Below, piece by piece: positions 12,187 to 24,624 of a stretch of 64,000 nt of DNA. Within the stretch, counting starts at the first letter, position 1, and each line of letters opens with the position of its first letter. The DNA comes from Cymbidium sinense. Taxonomy: Eukaryota; Streptophyta; Magnoliopsida; Asparagales; Orchidaceae. The translations under genes and the position numbers were made by a program. Under the pieces are notes generated by a model. The model made no database searches, was not told the DNA's origin, and saw only the letters and a list, made by a program, of their open reading frames with translations. The stretch spans positions 1-64,000 of the forward strand of contig JAKCPB010001400.1 in NCBI GenBank assembly GCA_021442155.1. The letters are read 5' to 3'.

Positions 12187-13634
12187 AGTAAAATAGAAGA
12201 AAAGGAAAAGAGATAACTAAAGAAATAAAAAAGCAAGAAGAGACAACATGAAAATTATTTATGGGAAGTTAGAGAAGATCTAGTGGTTCTGGTAGAGCTA
12301 TTAGTGAATATTCTAGCTTTAAGAGATTTTTTTAATAACAGTTTGAAAAGGTCTATCTATGTCCAAAGTATCTCCATCCGATAGAGAGTGATTTATGATA
12401 TTTAGAATAGGACCAGTATCTATCAAAGCATTCCTAATAGTAATTTCCCTTCTAGTGTAATTGTTAAGAATTAATAGCAATGATTTCACTCGCCGTAATT
12501 ACATTTCAGATTTTGTTCCAACCAAAGGATCACCATTTTTAGATTTTGTTCTTTCATCGGATGAACAATTGTAGAATTTATTTTCATATTTTGATCCAAC
12601 TTTTCCATTCAAATCACCACTAGGGTTCATATGAGTCTCCAGTTCACTAGCCAAGAGGTAGATTAGACTGAGTCAAGGTATTTTCTTGAGGAGCCAAATT
12701 ATTACAATTAGAAGCAATGTTAGGTAAGTTATCATTAGCCTCCTCATGAACCTCATAAGAATTATTTTTAACATGTTCAAATTGTTCTTCAATAGGCAAA
12801 AGAGATAATAAAAGAGTAGGGTAGGGGATGAGTTCCATTTTGAGTGACTTTAGGCACATAAGCAAATTTATTGATTTTTCATTTGCTAGAGAGGGATTAG
12901 GATCCAACAATTTATTCTTTTTAAGATGAAGATGCAACACAAAGCATTCAGAATGATTATGACCATGAATCTTACAATGTGTGCAAAAAATAGGAAATTT
13001 TTCAAATTCCACTTTTTGATTATAACCAAATTTCTGACGATCCATACTTCTTAGGATACTTTTTTGGTAATAACAATCAACCAAAATATAAGCAACTAAA
13101 GGTGTGATCTCACTGTCGATCAATTTGAAGAGGCTGACCAAAGAGAGCACCAACCGCAAAGAGAACTTGATGTGTAATGTAGTGTATTCTCATATTAGGA
13201 AGAGCTAGCCATAAAGGAACAATTGAAGATTCCTCTTTTACATCAAAAAGAGGTGACCATTTCAAAAGCCTCATTTGATAATTATACACAAAGTAGGAGT
13301 GACGAGCAAAAACTCTTGAGTAATTTAAGTCATTAGAGAGCTGAATAAGAATATGCCTGGAATCAATCAAACTGATAGTGAAAATGCTAAAAAGCTTTAG
13401 GCTAAGAAAAAAATGATCGGATGTTATCGAGATTTGGCTGATGTAAGGAAAATTTACCAACTAAAGAGAATTCAAAAGGCTTCCCCAACTTTTTGATGTC
13501 ATGATCCGAGCACATAACAGCAGACATCCCACAAAAAGAGGTTGAGATCAAATTGACCATAGCATTAAGGGAAGAGTTCTTACTAGATAATGCATCCTTG
13601 AAGGACTTAACAAGTGCAGATGATGTGGGATCAT
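12180..13634 (-). pseudogene. LINE copy 2 ORF1 (gag-like), broken
   Basis: The start is placed near 13634 by alignment with copy 3. A one-base loss just after this ATG already shifts the frame. The DUF4283-like region is well kept (13110-13460: FTISLIDSRHILIQLSNDLN, then EESSIVPLWLALPNMRIHYI). The zinc knuckle at 12930-13000 reads CTHCKIHGHNHSEC with all ligands present. The tail contains EEANDNLPNIASNCNNLAPQ, shared with copy 3 but not with copies 1 and 4, which separates lineages B and A. The protein would bind element RNA in a living copy. Confidence 0.83.
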
Positions 13635-13838
13635 AATACCTTGTAAATCGAAGCCTAGTGATGCCTCAAGTTCAAAAGCTTCAGCTACTGGAAGAGTGGC
13701 TCCTCACGCAAAGAAAGCAAAATCACAGCAGAATCGAGACAAATAATTGAAAATTATGATCGAGAAGGATCAAAGATTAAGCCAAGGAATTGAAAGGAAC
13801 ATGGAATTTCAGGCAACTGAGGGTTTTATGAGGTTAAA

Positions 13839-13935
13839 GTTTAGGGTTTAGGATTTAGGGTTTACTGATTTAGGGTTTATAGGGTTTAGGGTTTAGGGTT
13901 AGGGTTTAGGTTTAGGTTTAGGTTTAGGTTTTAGG
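13839..13935 (+). repeat. TTTAGGG block between two LINE insertions
   Basis: About 100 bases of near-perfect TTTAGGG and TTTAGG units separating the 5' end of LINE copy 2 from the 3' end of the next LINE fragment. Confidence 0.88.
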
Positions 13936-14347
13936 TTTTTTGTAGGAACCCCATATAGGGGAATTTTATTGCCACAAAAAATTGGTTACAAGGTCCTTAA
14001 GAGGGGATAAACTCAAGATCTACAACTCAAAGAGCTACAAATAGCGTAGAGAGTAAATCCGCTGTCTAAATATAATCAAAACAAAGCAAAAAAAAGGCAG
14101 AAAGCAAAAGAAATAAGATGATTAAAGAGATCGACCACCTTCATCAAAAATCTTGAGAATGAGAAGCCTATGCCTCCACATGAAAAGGAACCTGCAAGAA
14201 AATAGCACAAAATCTGCAAACATCTAGAAGAAAGAGTTAGCACAGTTAAAGTGATACAACACAAATTAAAAGTAAAATCAGAATAAAATGAGAGAATTAT
14301 AGAGTAATGTGTGGGAACTGGCTCAAACTCAGTCACATAAAATTTGA
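13936..14347 (-). mobile_element. LINE 3'-end fragment (strongly 5'-truncated), 0.4 kb
   Basis: Begins with the same 3' end as copies 2 and 3: a short T run, AGGAACCCCATATAGGGG, then the word AATTTTATTGCC and GGTTACAAGGTCCTTAA. It continues for about 400 bases and stops at telomere-like DNA. The terminal hairpin is at 13949-13961. 5' truncation is the usual outcome of incomplete target-primed reverse transcription, so this is best read as an independent insertion. Confidence 0.85.
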
Positions 14348-17200
14348 GTTTATGTTTAGGTTTATTTTCATTTTAGGATTATGTTTTTTTTTAGTTTAGG
14401 TTTAGGTTTTATTTTTAGGTTTACTTTTTTTTGTTTAATCTTCTATTTAGTTTTTATTTTATTTTACTTTAGGTTTATTTCAAGTTTATTTTATTTTTAA
14501 TTTAAGTTTAGTTTTATTTTATTTAGGTTTTTTACTTTGAGGTTTATTTTATTTTTTAGTTTAATTTAGGTTTTATTTATTTTATTTTTTTTGTTTATTT
14601 AGTTAGTTTATTTTATTTATTTTTAGGTTTAGGTTTAGGTTTAGGTTATTATTTTATTTTATTTATATTTTAGGTTTATTTTTTATTTTTTATTATTTAG
14701 TTTGGTTTGGTTTAAATTTTTAGATGGGGTTTAGGGTTTAGATTTAGGTTTAGAGGGTTTAGGGTTTAGAGATTTAGGATTTAGGGTGTTAGTGGGTTTA
14801 GAGTAGGATTTTAGGCTTTAAGTTTAGGTTTAGGTTTAAGTTTGGGCTAGGTTTAGAGGGTTTAGGGTCCATGGTTTTAGCTTTAGGGTGAGAGTTTAGG
14901 GTACTTACAGCTAGGGTTTAGAGTTTAGGATTTATGGTTAGGGTTATTTTATTTTTTTATTTTTTTAAATTAAGCAAACCGGTAGTAGGTTTATTTAGTT
15001 TATTTTGTATTTATTTTACTTTTATTTTTTATTTTGATTGAGGTTTATTTTATTTTATTTAGTTTAGTTTATTTATTTTACTTTATTTATTTAGCTTTTA
15101 TGTTTATTTTTTTTTCTTAGGTTTAGGTTTAGGTTTATGTTTATGTTTAATTTTTAGTTTAGTTTTATTTTTATTTTATTTTTTAGGATTAGGTTTTATT
15201 TTTTATTTTTATATTTAGGTTTAGGTTTTTATTTAATTTTTTTAGGTTTAGGTTATAGGTTTTATTTTTTAGTTTAAGTTTAAATTTATTTTTAATTTAT
15301 TTTATTATATTTAGTTTAGGTTTAGGTTTAAGTTTAGGTTTAGTTTATTTTAAGTTTAGGTTTAGGTTTTATTTATTTTAGTTTGGTTTATTTTAATTTA
15401 GCTTTTAGTTTATTTTGATTTTATTTTAGATTAATTTTTGTTTTCTTCAGGGTTTAGGTTTTATTTTCTATTTATTTTTAGGTTTTTTTTAGGTTTAGGT
15501 GTTTATTTAGTTATTGTTTTATTTTATTTTAGGTTTATTTTATTTTTATTTCAGGTTTAGTTGTTATTTTATTTAGGTTTTTTCTTAGGTTTTTTTTATT
15601 TTTTTAGTTTAGTTTAGGTTTATTTTTAGTATATTTTCTTTTATTTTATTTAATTTAGAGTTTAGGTTTAGGTTTTAATTTATTTTAGTTTAGTTTATTT
15701 TAGTTTATGATTTTTATTTTATTTTAGGTTTTTCTAGTTTCTGGTTTAACTTTTAATTTTATTTATTTTAGGTTTAATTTTACATTTATTTTTTTGGTTT
15801 AGGTTTTATTTAGTTTTTCTTTATTTTATTTTTTATTTTTTACTTTATTCTATTTTTAGTTTTATTTTATTTTGAGTTTTAATTTTAGGTTTATTTTCTT
15901 TTATTTTTTAGTTTTATTTATTATTTTATTTTATTTTAAGTTTAGGTTTAGGTTTATTAGTTTAGTTATTTTATTTTTATTTTATTGTTATTTAGGTTTA
16001 GAATTTTATTTATTTTATTTTTAGGTTTTATTTAGTTTAGATTTATATTTTTAGGTTTTTAGGATTTAGGCTTTACGGTTTATGGATTAGGGTTTAGCAT
16101 TGAGGGTTTAGGGTTTAGGGTTTGTGGTATAATGTTTATTATTTAGGGTTGTATGTTTTAGGGTTTTGGGTTTTTGGTTTTAGAGTAGGGTTAGAGTATT
16201 TTTATTTTTCTTTAAATTTTTTATTTTTTATTTTTAAAAATTAAGTAAACTTATAGGTTTATGATTGTTTAGTTTATTGTTTATTTTGATTTAGGTTTAT
16301 TTATTTTAGTTTCATTTTTATTTTAGTTTTTTTTTAGGTTTAGTTTATTTTTTAGTTTTATTTTTATTTTATTTTTTTAGGTTTCTTTTTAATTTTAGGT
16401 TTAGTTTTATTTGATTTTAGGTTTTAAGTTTTATTTTAGGTTTTTAGGTTTTAATCAGTTTAGGTTTATTTTAGATTATTTATTTATTTTAGTTTAGGTT
16501 TAGGTTTAGGTTTAGGTTTTATTTTAGTTTATTTATTTTAATTTAGGTTTAGGTTTATTTTATTTTTATTTTAGGTTTAGTTTTAGTGAGTTTTTTTATT
16601 TAGTTTAGGTTTTATTTATATGTTTAAGATTTAGTTTATGTTTAGTTTATTTTAAGTAGGTTTAGGTTTAATTTATTTTATATTAGTTTATTTTAGTTTA
16701 GGTTTAGGTTTTTTTAATTTTTTTAATTTTAGGTTTAGGTTTTTGTTTTCTTAGTTTAGTTTAGGTTATATTTTTATTTATTTTTTTACTATTTAGGTTT
16801 TATTTAGATTTTATTTTATTTTATTTTAGGTTTATTTTATATTTATTTTAATTTTAGTTTTTATTTTATTTTGGTTTTTTTATTTTAGTTTAGTTTAGGA
16901 TTTTATTTTATTTTATTTTATAGTTTTATTTTCTTTACTCATTTTTTTAGGTCTAGTTTAGGTTTAGGTTTTAGTTTATGTTTTCATTTTATTTTGGTTT
17001 AGATTTTTTATTTTTTTATTTTTTTTTAAGTTTAGGTTTAGGTTTTATTTTAAGGGTTTTGGTTTAGGGTTTTTTTTTTTGGGTTTAGGGTTTAGGGTTT
17101 AAGTTTTAGGGTTTAGGATTTAGGTTTATGGTTTTTGGGTTTAGGGTTTAGGTTGTAGGTTTAGGGTTCAGGTTTTAGTTTAGGGTTTAGGGATTTTGGT
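14348..17200 (+). repeat. T/G-rich degenerate telomere array
   Basis: Close to 3 kb made almost only of TTTAGG, TTTA, TTTATTTTA and TTTAGGG words, nearly free of C. TTTAGGG-rich patches are near 14720-14950, 16050-16200 and 17050-17200. AATTAAGCAAACC and TTAAGTAAAC motifs near 14968 and 16241 open two AT-rich stretches. No gene, RNA or retroelement recognised. Confidence 0.88.
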
Positions 17201-17253
17201 TTTTTTTAACTGTGAACAAATTCAGATTTACATCATTTCTTCTTCTGTTTAAC
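17201..17253 (-). pseudogene. GRP retrocopy stub (3' UTR end only)
   Basis: About 50 bases matching the 3' end of the GRP fragments (GAACAAATTCAGATT, then a TTTCTTCTTCT word), preceded by the same GGGATTTTGGTTTTTTT flank as G4. The rest of the GRP copy is missing and AT-rich repeat follows, so it marks an eroded or recombined unit boundary. Confidence 0.6.
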
Positions 17254-18180
17254 TAGTTTATTTAGTTATTTTTTAATTATTTTAGTTTATTTTTTAATTT
17301 TATTTAGCTTAGTTTATTTATTTTAAGTTTATTTATTTTAGTCTAGTTTTTTTATTTTAGTTTAGGTATTTTATTTTAGTTTACTTTTTGGTTAAGGTTT
17401 AGGTTTAGGTTTATTTTTCAGTTGAGTTTTATTTTTATTTTATTTTTTAGATTTAAGTTTTATTTTTTATTTTATGTTTAGCTTTAGGTTTTATTTTATT
17501 TTTTGGTTTAAGTTTAGGTTTTTATTTTAAGTTTACTTTTTTAATACATGTTTAGGTTTATTTTTAATTCATTTTATTTTATTTATTTTTGGGTTTAAGT
17601 TTAGGTTTATTATATTTATTTTAGTTTAAGTTTAAGGATATTTTATGTTGTTTATTTTATTTTATATTAATTTTGTTTTTTTAGTTCTGTTTATGTTTTA
17701 TTTTTAGGTTTATTTTTAGGTTTAGTTATTTTGGTTTATTTAATTTTTTTAGTTTTATTTTATTTTTATTTTATGTTTAGTTTATATTTTATTTAAATTT
17801 TTTTATTTTTGGGCTTATTTTATTTTTCTAGTTTAGTTTAGGTTTATATTTATTTTATTTTAGTTTATGTTAATTATTTATTTCATTTTATTTTAGGTTT
17901 AGGTTTAGGTTTTAGTTTAGGTTTTATTTTATTTTATTTAGGTTTTTTTTTATTTATTTTTTTTAGTTTTAATTTAATTTAGTTTTAGGTTTTAAGGTTT
18001 TAGGGTTTAGGTTTTGTGTGGTTTATTTTATTTTAGGATTTAGGGTTTAGGGTTTAGGGTTGAGCTAGGGTTTATGGTTTATTTTAGGGTTTAGGCTTTA
18101 GAGTTTATGATTTAGTGTTAGTTTAGGGTTTTTTAGGCTTTATGTTTTAGGGTTTAGTCTTTAGGGTTTCGGGTTTAGTA
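17254..18180 (+). repeat. AT-rich then TTTAGGG-type block before LINE copy 3
   Basis: TTTA/TTTATTTTA words pass into TTTAGGG-type repeats from about 17985. The last bases (GGGTTTAGTA) abut the T run that is the poly(A) tail of LINE copy 3. No gene seen. Confidence 0.85.
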
Positions 18181-18196
18181 TTTTTTTTTTGGGAAA

Positions 18197-18210
18197 CCCC
18201 ATATAGGGGG
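18197..18210 (-). other. LINE copy 3 3'-terminal hairpin
   Basis: CCCC and GGGG arms around a 5-6 base ATATA loop next to the ten-base A tail; same position as in copy 2. Confidence 0.6.
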
Positions 18211-18213
18211 AAT

Positions 18214-20713
18214 TTTATTGCCACAAAAAGGGGGTTACAAGGTCCTTAATAGGGGATAAACTCCACAACTACTACTCAAAGAGCTACAATCAGCCTAGAG
18301 AGTAAATCCCCTTTCTAAGTACAACCAAAAGTAAAATAAAAGAGTAAAGGAAAGCAAAAGATACAAATTGATTAACATGATAAGCCAATGAATAGACCGG
18401 CCATAGCTCTTCAAGATGAGAGAATGCATGACCACAGAAAAACCCTCAAGAGAACAAGAGAAATGCACCTACAAGAGAAAGCAGCCATTTGTTGAAAGTC
18501 TTATGGGCCTTAGTACCTGCAAACCTAAACAAAGCCATATATAATATAGAAAAAAGATAGCAAAGAGTAGAAAGATAAGGGGTCCCATGCAGGATAATTA
18601 TCATCAATATAATCACCATAGCATGAGAATCACTATACATTTGAGAATGAGCCATCTTTGCCAAAATCCCTTAAAACCATAGCCAAGAGTATAATTATAG
18701 ATAAAACCCACCATAGCGAAAAAAAGCAACCCCACAAATCTAAGCAAATCAATGAGCAAAACATATGAGACATATATGAAACTTTGAGGGGAGTACATAG
18801 AGTATAGTCCTAAAAGAAACCCAATCATAATAAGCAATGTAGATGTTAACAACCCTTATTAATAACCATTGCAAGTTAACAAAGTAAAATGTAAAGCAAG
18901 AAGTAACCCAAACCCAAATACAACAAGTGATAAGTCTAATAGACCAAGGTTAGAATAAAAGAATGATTAGTTGTACCAAGAACAAGAAATAGGCTGATCC
19001 CACCGTAAATAGCACCAAATAAAGACAAATAAAAGACAACAAGATACATATAAAACTAATAATCCAGATCACAAACAACCAAGACAAGACAGACAACAAT
19101 GTCCATAGAACCACCCATCTGCATACAAGATAATAACCAAGTAGATAGAAGCATAATCAGTGGATCCGCAAAGTCTAACTGAACCAAGATGGAAAAAATA
19201 GTAGATTAAGTAGTCCTACGATATCGTGATAAGAGTATAACACAAACAATAAAGATAATCAAGAAGCCAACCCCATAAGTTGTCTTGACATAAGACCCTA
19301 AAGTCCCATAGTCAATAAATAAACAACAAAACACCCACCATAAGATAATCCAATATAAAATAGAAACAACATAGACACTTAGGGGTTCAAAGGAGAGCCA
19401 ACATTGGAATCAAAACCAACAAAGATAACCAAGACAATAAATAACCAAGATATAAATAAATAACCATAAAGCCACCCATTCGTAATAGATAGTATAAGTT
19501 AGTGTAAGTAGTAACATAATCATAGAAACAAATAAAATAAAAGCCATTATTTCACCCACCATAAGATAAACCAAAAAAAATAGGATACAACATAAAGTAA
19601 GGGGTTCAAAGGAGAGCCAACAATGGAATCCTTCAAGACAAAGAAAAGCAAAATCAAACAAGTAAAAATAATAAAAAAAGAAAAAAAAGAAAGTCCAATG
19701 AAGGAAGAAAATAATAATAATAACAAGGGTTCTCCATAGAGATTAGCAAGAACAATGAAAACCAAGACAAAGAAACCAAGACAACAAATAGCCAAGAAAG
19801 CAAATAAAATAGTCAACCATGAACAACCAATTCGTAATGGGCATAAGATAACACAGGATCTACAAGTCTAGAACTAGATGGAATAAATAGATTAAGTAGT
19901 CCACAAATATTAGATAATAAAGTCAACCAAAACAACAAAGACAATCAGAAATACAACTCCAAAATCACCACGGACTAAAGACCGATAATCCAACAACAAT
20001 TAAAACATAAAACAATTGTTGCACCCACCATAAGATAAAATAGTAAGGAACAGGGGAGACAACATAGAAAAGGGGTTCAAGAAAACCATCATTGAAATCC
20101 TTCAAAGAAATGTAGACCATCGTAAGCCAACATCACCGAAAAATAGGTAAAATGAAATCAAGAATAAAATCCCATCCCGCAAGGAAACAAAAATAAGCAA
20201 TTATTGCCCTCCATAGGCAATGGAGGTGAGGTTAAGCATAGCAAGGGGCACAACCCTATTAAAGAGAGAAAAGATAGATAAATTGAGCCCGCCATGAAGT
20301 TGTACAAAATTATAGCAATTACATAATGAGACAAAGAAAGTCATGAGGCCATGAACAAATTTCTAGATTAAGGAGAAAAAAAAACACAACCTTAATCATA
20401 TAATGGAAAATTACAATAGACCCATAAATAGAATAATGATAGTAAGAGTCTCCTCAGAAAGAAAGAAAAGCATAAATAATCCATCTCCTCCAGGCAGTGA
20501 GAAACCTTACCAAAAGCAAGTGGTTTTAGTGAAAATAATATTAGTAAAACCTCAAATAAGGTTAGGGTAATCCAACAAGATGCCATAGAGATCAACCAAC
20601 CGTAAGGGGTAATAGGAATTAGCATTAGAAAAATCCAGAGAAACATCAAAACTAAATAGAAGTTGATCATGTAATTAAACAAGTAATGTTATAGTCCAAA
20701 CCAATAGGATGGA
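18214..20713 (-). other. Long 3' region of LINE copy 3
   Basis: About 2.5 kb between the RNase H stop codon and the terminal hairpin. CCACCCAT-type and GGTTCAAAGGAGAGCCAACA-type words recur (near 19108, 19475 and 19386, 19605), so it contains diverged internal repeats as in copy 2. Several open frames of 80-90 codons read as strings of Leu/Phe/Ile/Val. They are not conserved as proteins between copies, so I treat the stretch as untranslated. Confidence 0.6.
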
Positions 20714-23700
20714 TTAATTTCTGAGGTAAGGGAGTCCAGTGTTGTCCAAATTAACCAAACCATGCAAATGTTTAGGAAGTGTAAGTTGATCAAAGAAGTT
20801 TATGCCATCCAATCTAACACCCAGATTAGCAAGGTAATCCACACATGCATTACCTTCATGCCATACATGAGTGCATTTTAAAATAGAGTTGAGAGAGGAG
20901 AGCTTTAGTCTACTTTAGAAGGTAGTACAATTCTGTATTTTCCATTTTGGTGGAAGTCAAAAGATCAATCAACAACAGGGCATCCACCTCAATCCAAATA
21001 TTGAGCAAACCATTTTGAAGGAAAATCTCAATAGCTTTGTAAACTGCCATTAGCTCAACAAAAGGAACAGAGCAAGTATTAGGGGTAAGCAAAAGCACAT
21101 AAGACTTTACCATTAAGGTTTTGAAAAAAAATGTAGAAGCATTTTGAGAAACAGAGCCATGTGTTAATTTTAATAGTATTAGCATGAAGTTTTACCCAAT
21201 AAACAATCTTGTCATCCTGTTGGGTGGATCCAAAGAAGTTCCCTACTTTATTGGTCAAAAATTTACAACCTTTAAATTGATTGTAGTTAATCAAATTGTT
21301 ATTAAAAAAGTCACATATTTTATTTTTAATTTTAGCAATTATCCTCATGTGGTTCATAGGAGTCCCATGATATTGCATCATTTCATCCATTCATATATGA
21401 ACCAAATAAGAGTGATAGCAGTTATGACTTTAATGTGGCCTTTAATAGTGTTTTCAAAATAAACTTTAAGAAGTTGGTATAAAGTTAAGGAACCATTGAA
21501 TTTGTCAATGTTAAAGAGATCATCATACCAAATCCAAAGTTTGGAAGCAATGGCTCTAATAAAACATGATTCACATTCTCAATGTGAAAGCGCAAGAGCA
21601 TTTTGAAGGTAAGTAAAACCTTTCACCACATCAAGGAGTCAAGGGATGAAGTTTTTCAGGCCAAGTTAGAACATAATAAGAAATAGGAATAGTTATTCCA
21701 AATTTTGAAAACACATTGGAAAAGTCATGAGCTTTTAATATGAATCCAAACATTTTAAGGTTGAAGTCACCATTTTGAGAAAGCTTAAAAGGATCCGATC
21801 ATGATTGCTAGGAATGATAGGAATAGTAGTAAGTTTATTTAAAAGAGAGAAAGGAATATAATCAAGTTACTATTATTCCATATATTATTCCAAAAGAGTT
21901 CACATAGCAAGTGGAATGGGTAGAAAGTAAGTCATCAATGGACCCACCTCCAGTCCAGTTATCTTGCCAAAAGAAAGATGTACCGGAGTTAATCCCCCAA
22001 GATATTAATGATTTGACTTCCCTTTTTATGGAACAAAGTCATTTCCAAATAAGAGAGTCTCCTGCTCTATAAGGGCAAATGAGATGGTGCTTACCCCAAG
22101 ATTTTAAAATGAAATTAGCCCAAAGACTATTGTTGCTCCTAAAATTCCACCAAAGTTTATAGGAAAAAGTAGTGATAGCTTCCTTGATTGTCCCAAGACC
22201 ACCTTCAGCAAGAGTGCCATAGCTTTTATACCAAGAGGTCCAATGCATTCTTTTAGAAGAATTGTTAGAACCCGTAAGAATTTGTTATGAGGCCAATTAT
22301 TAATGGTAGAATTGGTCACACAATGGTTTGAATGAGATATAGAGGCATGCTGTTAAGGGTGCTCTTAATCAAAGTGAGCCTAGCCAAAAGAGAGTAAATG
22401 AAATTCCCAAATAGAAATTTTATTAGAGATTTTTTGGATTAGCTGATCAAAGAGATGTGATCTTTTCTAACCTTTAAAAGTGGAGCACCAAGATATTTAA
22501 TAGAAGTTGTTGTTCAAAGTTAGTAATTATCAAGATTTGGTTGATCCTATTATTGGGGATTTTAGAGGAAGGAATAAAACAACTTTTACCTTCATTAAGA
22601 AAAAAGACCACTTTCATAAATTTATTTAAAAGATTCTTAATAGTTTTAATGTGATGAATAGAGGCATTGCAAAAGATTATAAGTCATCAAGAAACTAAGA
22701 TGAGACAGAAGACCACCTTGAGTTCTAAAAAACATGTTGGATTATTGAAAAGATCATTAAGGCTCCTTGAAAGATATTCAAAAATAATAATAAAAGAGAG
22801 TGATAAGGGGATCTCTCTCAAACCATGCATCGTAGGGAAAAAACCAAGGGACTCACCATTCATAATAACAGAGAACCAAACATTGGTAATACAATTTGTA
22901 ATGAGGTGGATAAAATAGTCAAAAAAACTAAACAAATTAAGAATTTGGAAGAGAAAATTCTAAGAGAGGTTGTCAAAAGATTTAGAGATGTCTAGTTTGA
23001 AAAGGATGTTACCACCTATAGTAGAAGTATCAATGTCATGAATCACTCTGGGAAAGAAGAATGTTGTCGATATAGCTCTACCTTTAACAAAGCTTTGGTT
23101 GGGTGAAATAAGAAAAGAAATGATTGATTCTATTGGCAACTAATTTAGCAATGAGTTTATGAAAGAGGGTGCGAAGGCTGATAGGTCTGAAATTGCCCCA
23201 AGATTCAAGATTATTAATTTTGGAAATGAGAATATTGAAAGTGCTAGAAAAGTATCTAGGTAAAGGATTTCCATCAAAAAAATCAACTACAAAGATCAAC
23301 AAGGTCACTTAATAATAGGCCACAATGAAAAAAAATTGAGTCGTAGCCTTCATGGCTAGCAATCAAGATTCATGATATTGAGAATATTACCAATCTCGCC
23401 TTCCATAGGACAAACTAAGTGGTTATCATCATTAGTAATCATTCGAGAATCGTGTGTTGGAAAGATTTTAAGGGTTGTTGTTTAATAAATTTTAAAATGA
23501 TATATGACGTAATCTTTAATATCATTATTATCTGATCCAACTACTATCATTTTAATTTTTTTAATAGAGTTTAAGGCTTTTTTTTTTTGAAAAGAGCATG
23601 GAAGTATATTTTTGTCACCATCGAATATATTGCTAGCCTTTGTCCCAAGTAGGTTTCTTCCATATTTAACCAAGTTATCTTTAGCTACATTCAACCCTCA

Positions 23701-24624
23701 AGTTTAATAGAGTTAGTCAAAACAGCATCTTCAAGAGAACAAACTAATTGTTCCATATTTTGAGATTGGCAAAAAGATTTTTAAAATGATACTTGTTCCA
23801 CTAATTTAGGTTTTGTCTATGCCTTTTAAGCTTAAGCTAGAGGCAAATCATTCCCTTAACAGAATTATCCAGATGAAGAGGGGCCATCAAGTTAATGGAT
23901 ACAATATTTATAAAATCAATGTGTTGGATCCACATATTTTGGAATCTAAAAGAAGTGGGGGAGGATAATCTACTGGAGGGATTTTGGAAAAGAATCAAAA
24001 GCGAGCATGATCGACAAAGTTCGCTCAAATTTTCAATAGAAGTAATCCATTGATTGATCCAAAGAGAAAAAAAGAGTCCTATCAAGCCGCAGTCTAAGTT
24101 ATGCCAATGATAGCGAGCCCAAAGCCAATATCAATCAAATTGCAATCAAGAATCATATTAGAAAATTCTTCCATGGAATGAATGTTAGGAGAGCAACCTC
24201 CCTTTCTTTCCGAGGAAGAGAAAATAGTGTTGAAATCACCCCCAACTAACTAGGGTTTGTTGACCAAGGAGGCAAAGGTTCTTAAGTTATCCCAAAGGAT
24301 ATTCCTACCAGCTCTATTACAAGAAGCATAAATAAATGAACCAAGAATAGAAAATTCACCCAATGAGATGTGAAAATTAACTAATTGTTGAAGATCATCA
24401 AGGATAGAGATGTTGACTAAATTATTCCAAAAATACCAAATTTTATTGCTAATATTATAAAATTTATTGTGAAATCCAAGCATTCTAGCAATATGGTTGA
24501 TATTAGAAGAGTGTATGAATGGTTCATTAACAATAAGTAAGGCTATGATATGAGTACGGCAAAGACTTCTAATACTTACAATGAGAGTCCCAATCCTAAC
24601 ATTCCAAATAAGTAAATTGATCAT
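20714..24624 (-). pseudogene. LINE copy 3 ORF2 (endonuclease, RT, RNase H), broken
   Basis: Starts at 24624 with MINLLIWNVRIGTL; the Gly of WNVRG is lost. The endonuclease continues to FIYASCNRAGRNILW and a GDFNT motif near 24240. RT is at about 22560-23310 (FRPISLRTLFHKLIAKLVAN and a damaged GLRQGDP box reading GLREIPLSLS). The post-RT region at 22039-22330 has MHWTSWYKSYGTLAEGGLG. RNase H ends in a well-kept tail (WHEGNACVDYLANLGVRLDG and LTLPKHLHGLVNLD, 20714-20860) with a natural TAA at 20714-20716, which fixes the ORF2 end for this family. Many frameshifts. Confidence 0.87.

Larger units (their letters stand above)
5331..13838 (-). mobile_element. LINE copy 2 (L1 clade, lineage B), near full length, 8.5 kb
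   Basis: The most complete element in the window. From its 5' end (about 13838, abutting TTTAGGG) it has a leader of about 200 bases, ORF1, ORF2 with endonuclease, RT, zinc-binding post-RT region and RNase H, and then an unusually long 3' region (8268-5339, about 2.9 kb) ending in a terminal hairpin and a short A tail (T run at 5331-5338). Every ORF is interrupted. The long 3' part has no recognisable protein but contains internal imperfect repeats. Both flanks are telomere-like. I could not define a target-site duplication because the flank is itself repetitive. Confidence 0.93.

Noticed and set aside
19410..19816. Two overlapping hydrophobic frames in the LINE copy 3 3' region
   Set aside because: Same compositional effect; overlapping frames cannot both be real and neither matches copy 2.
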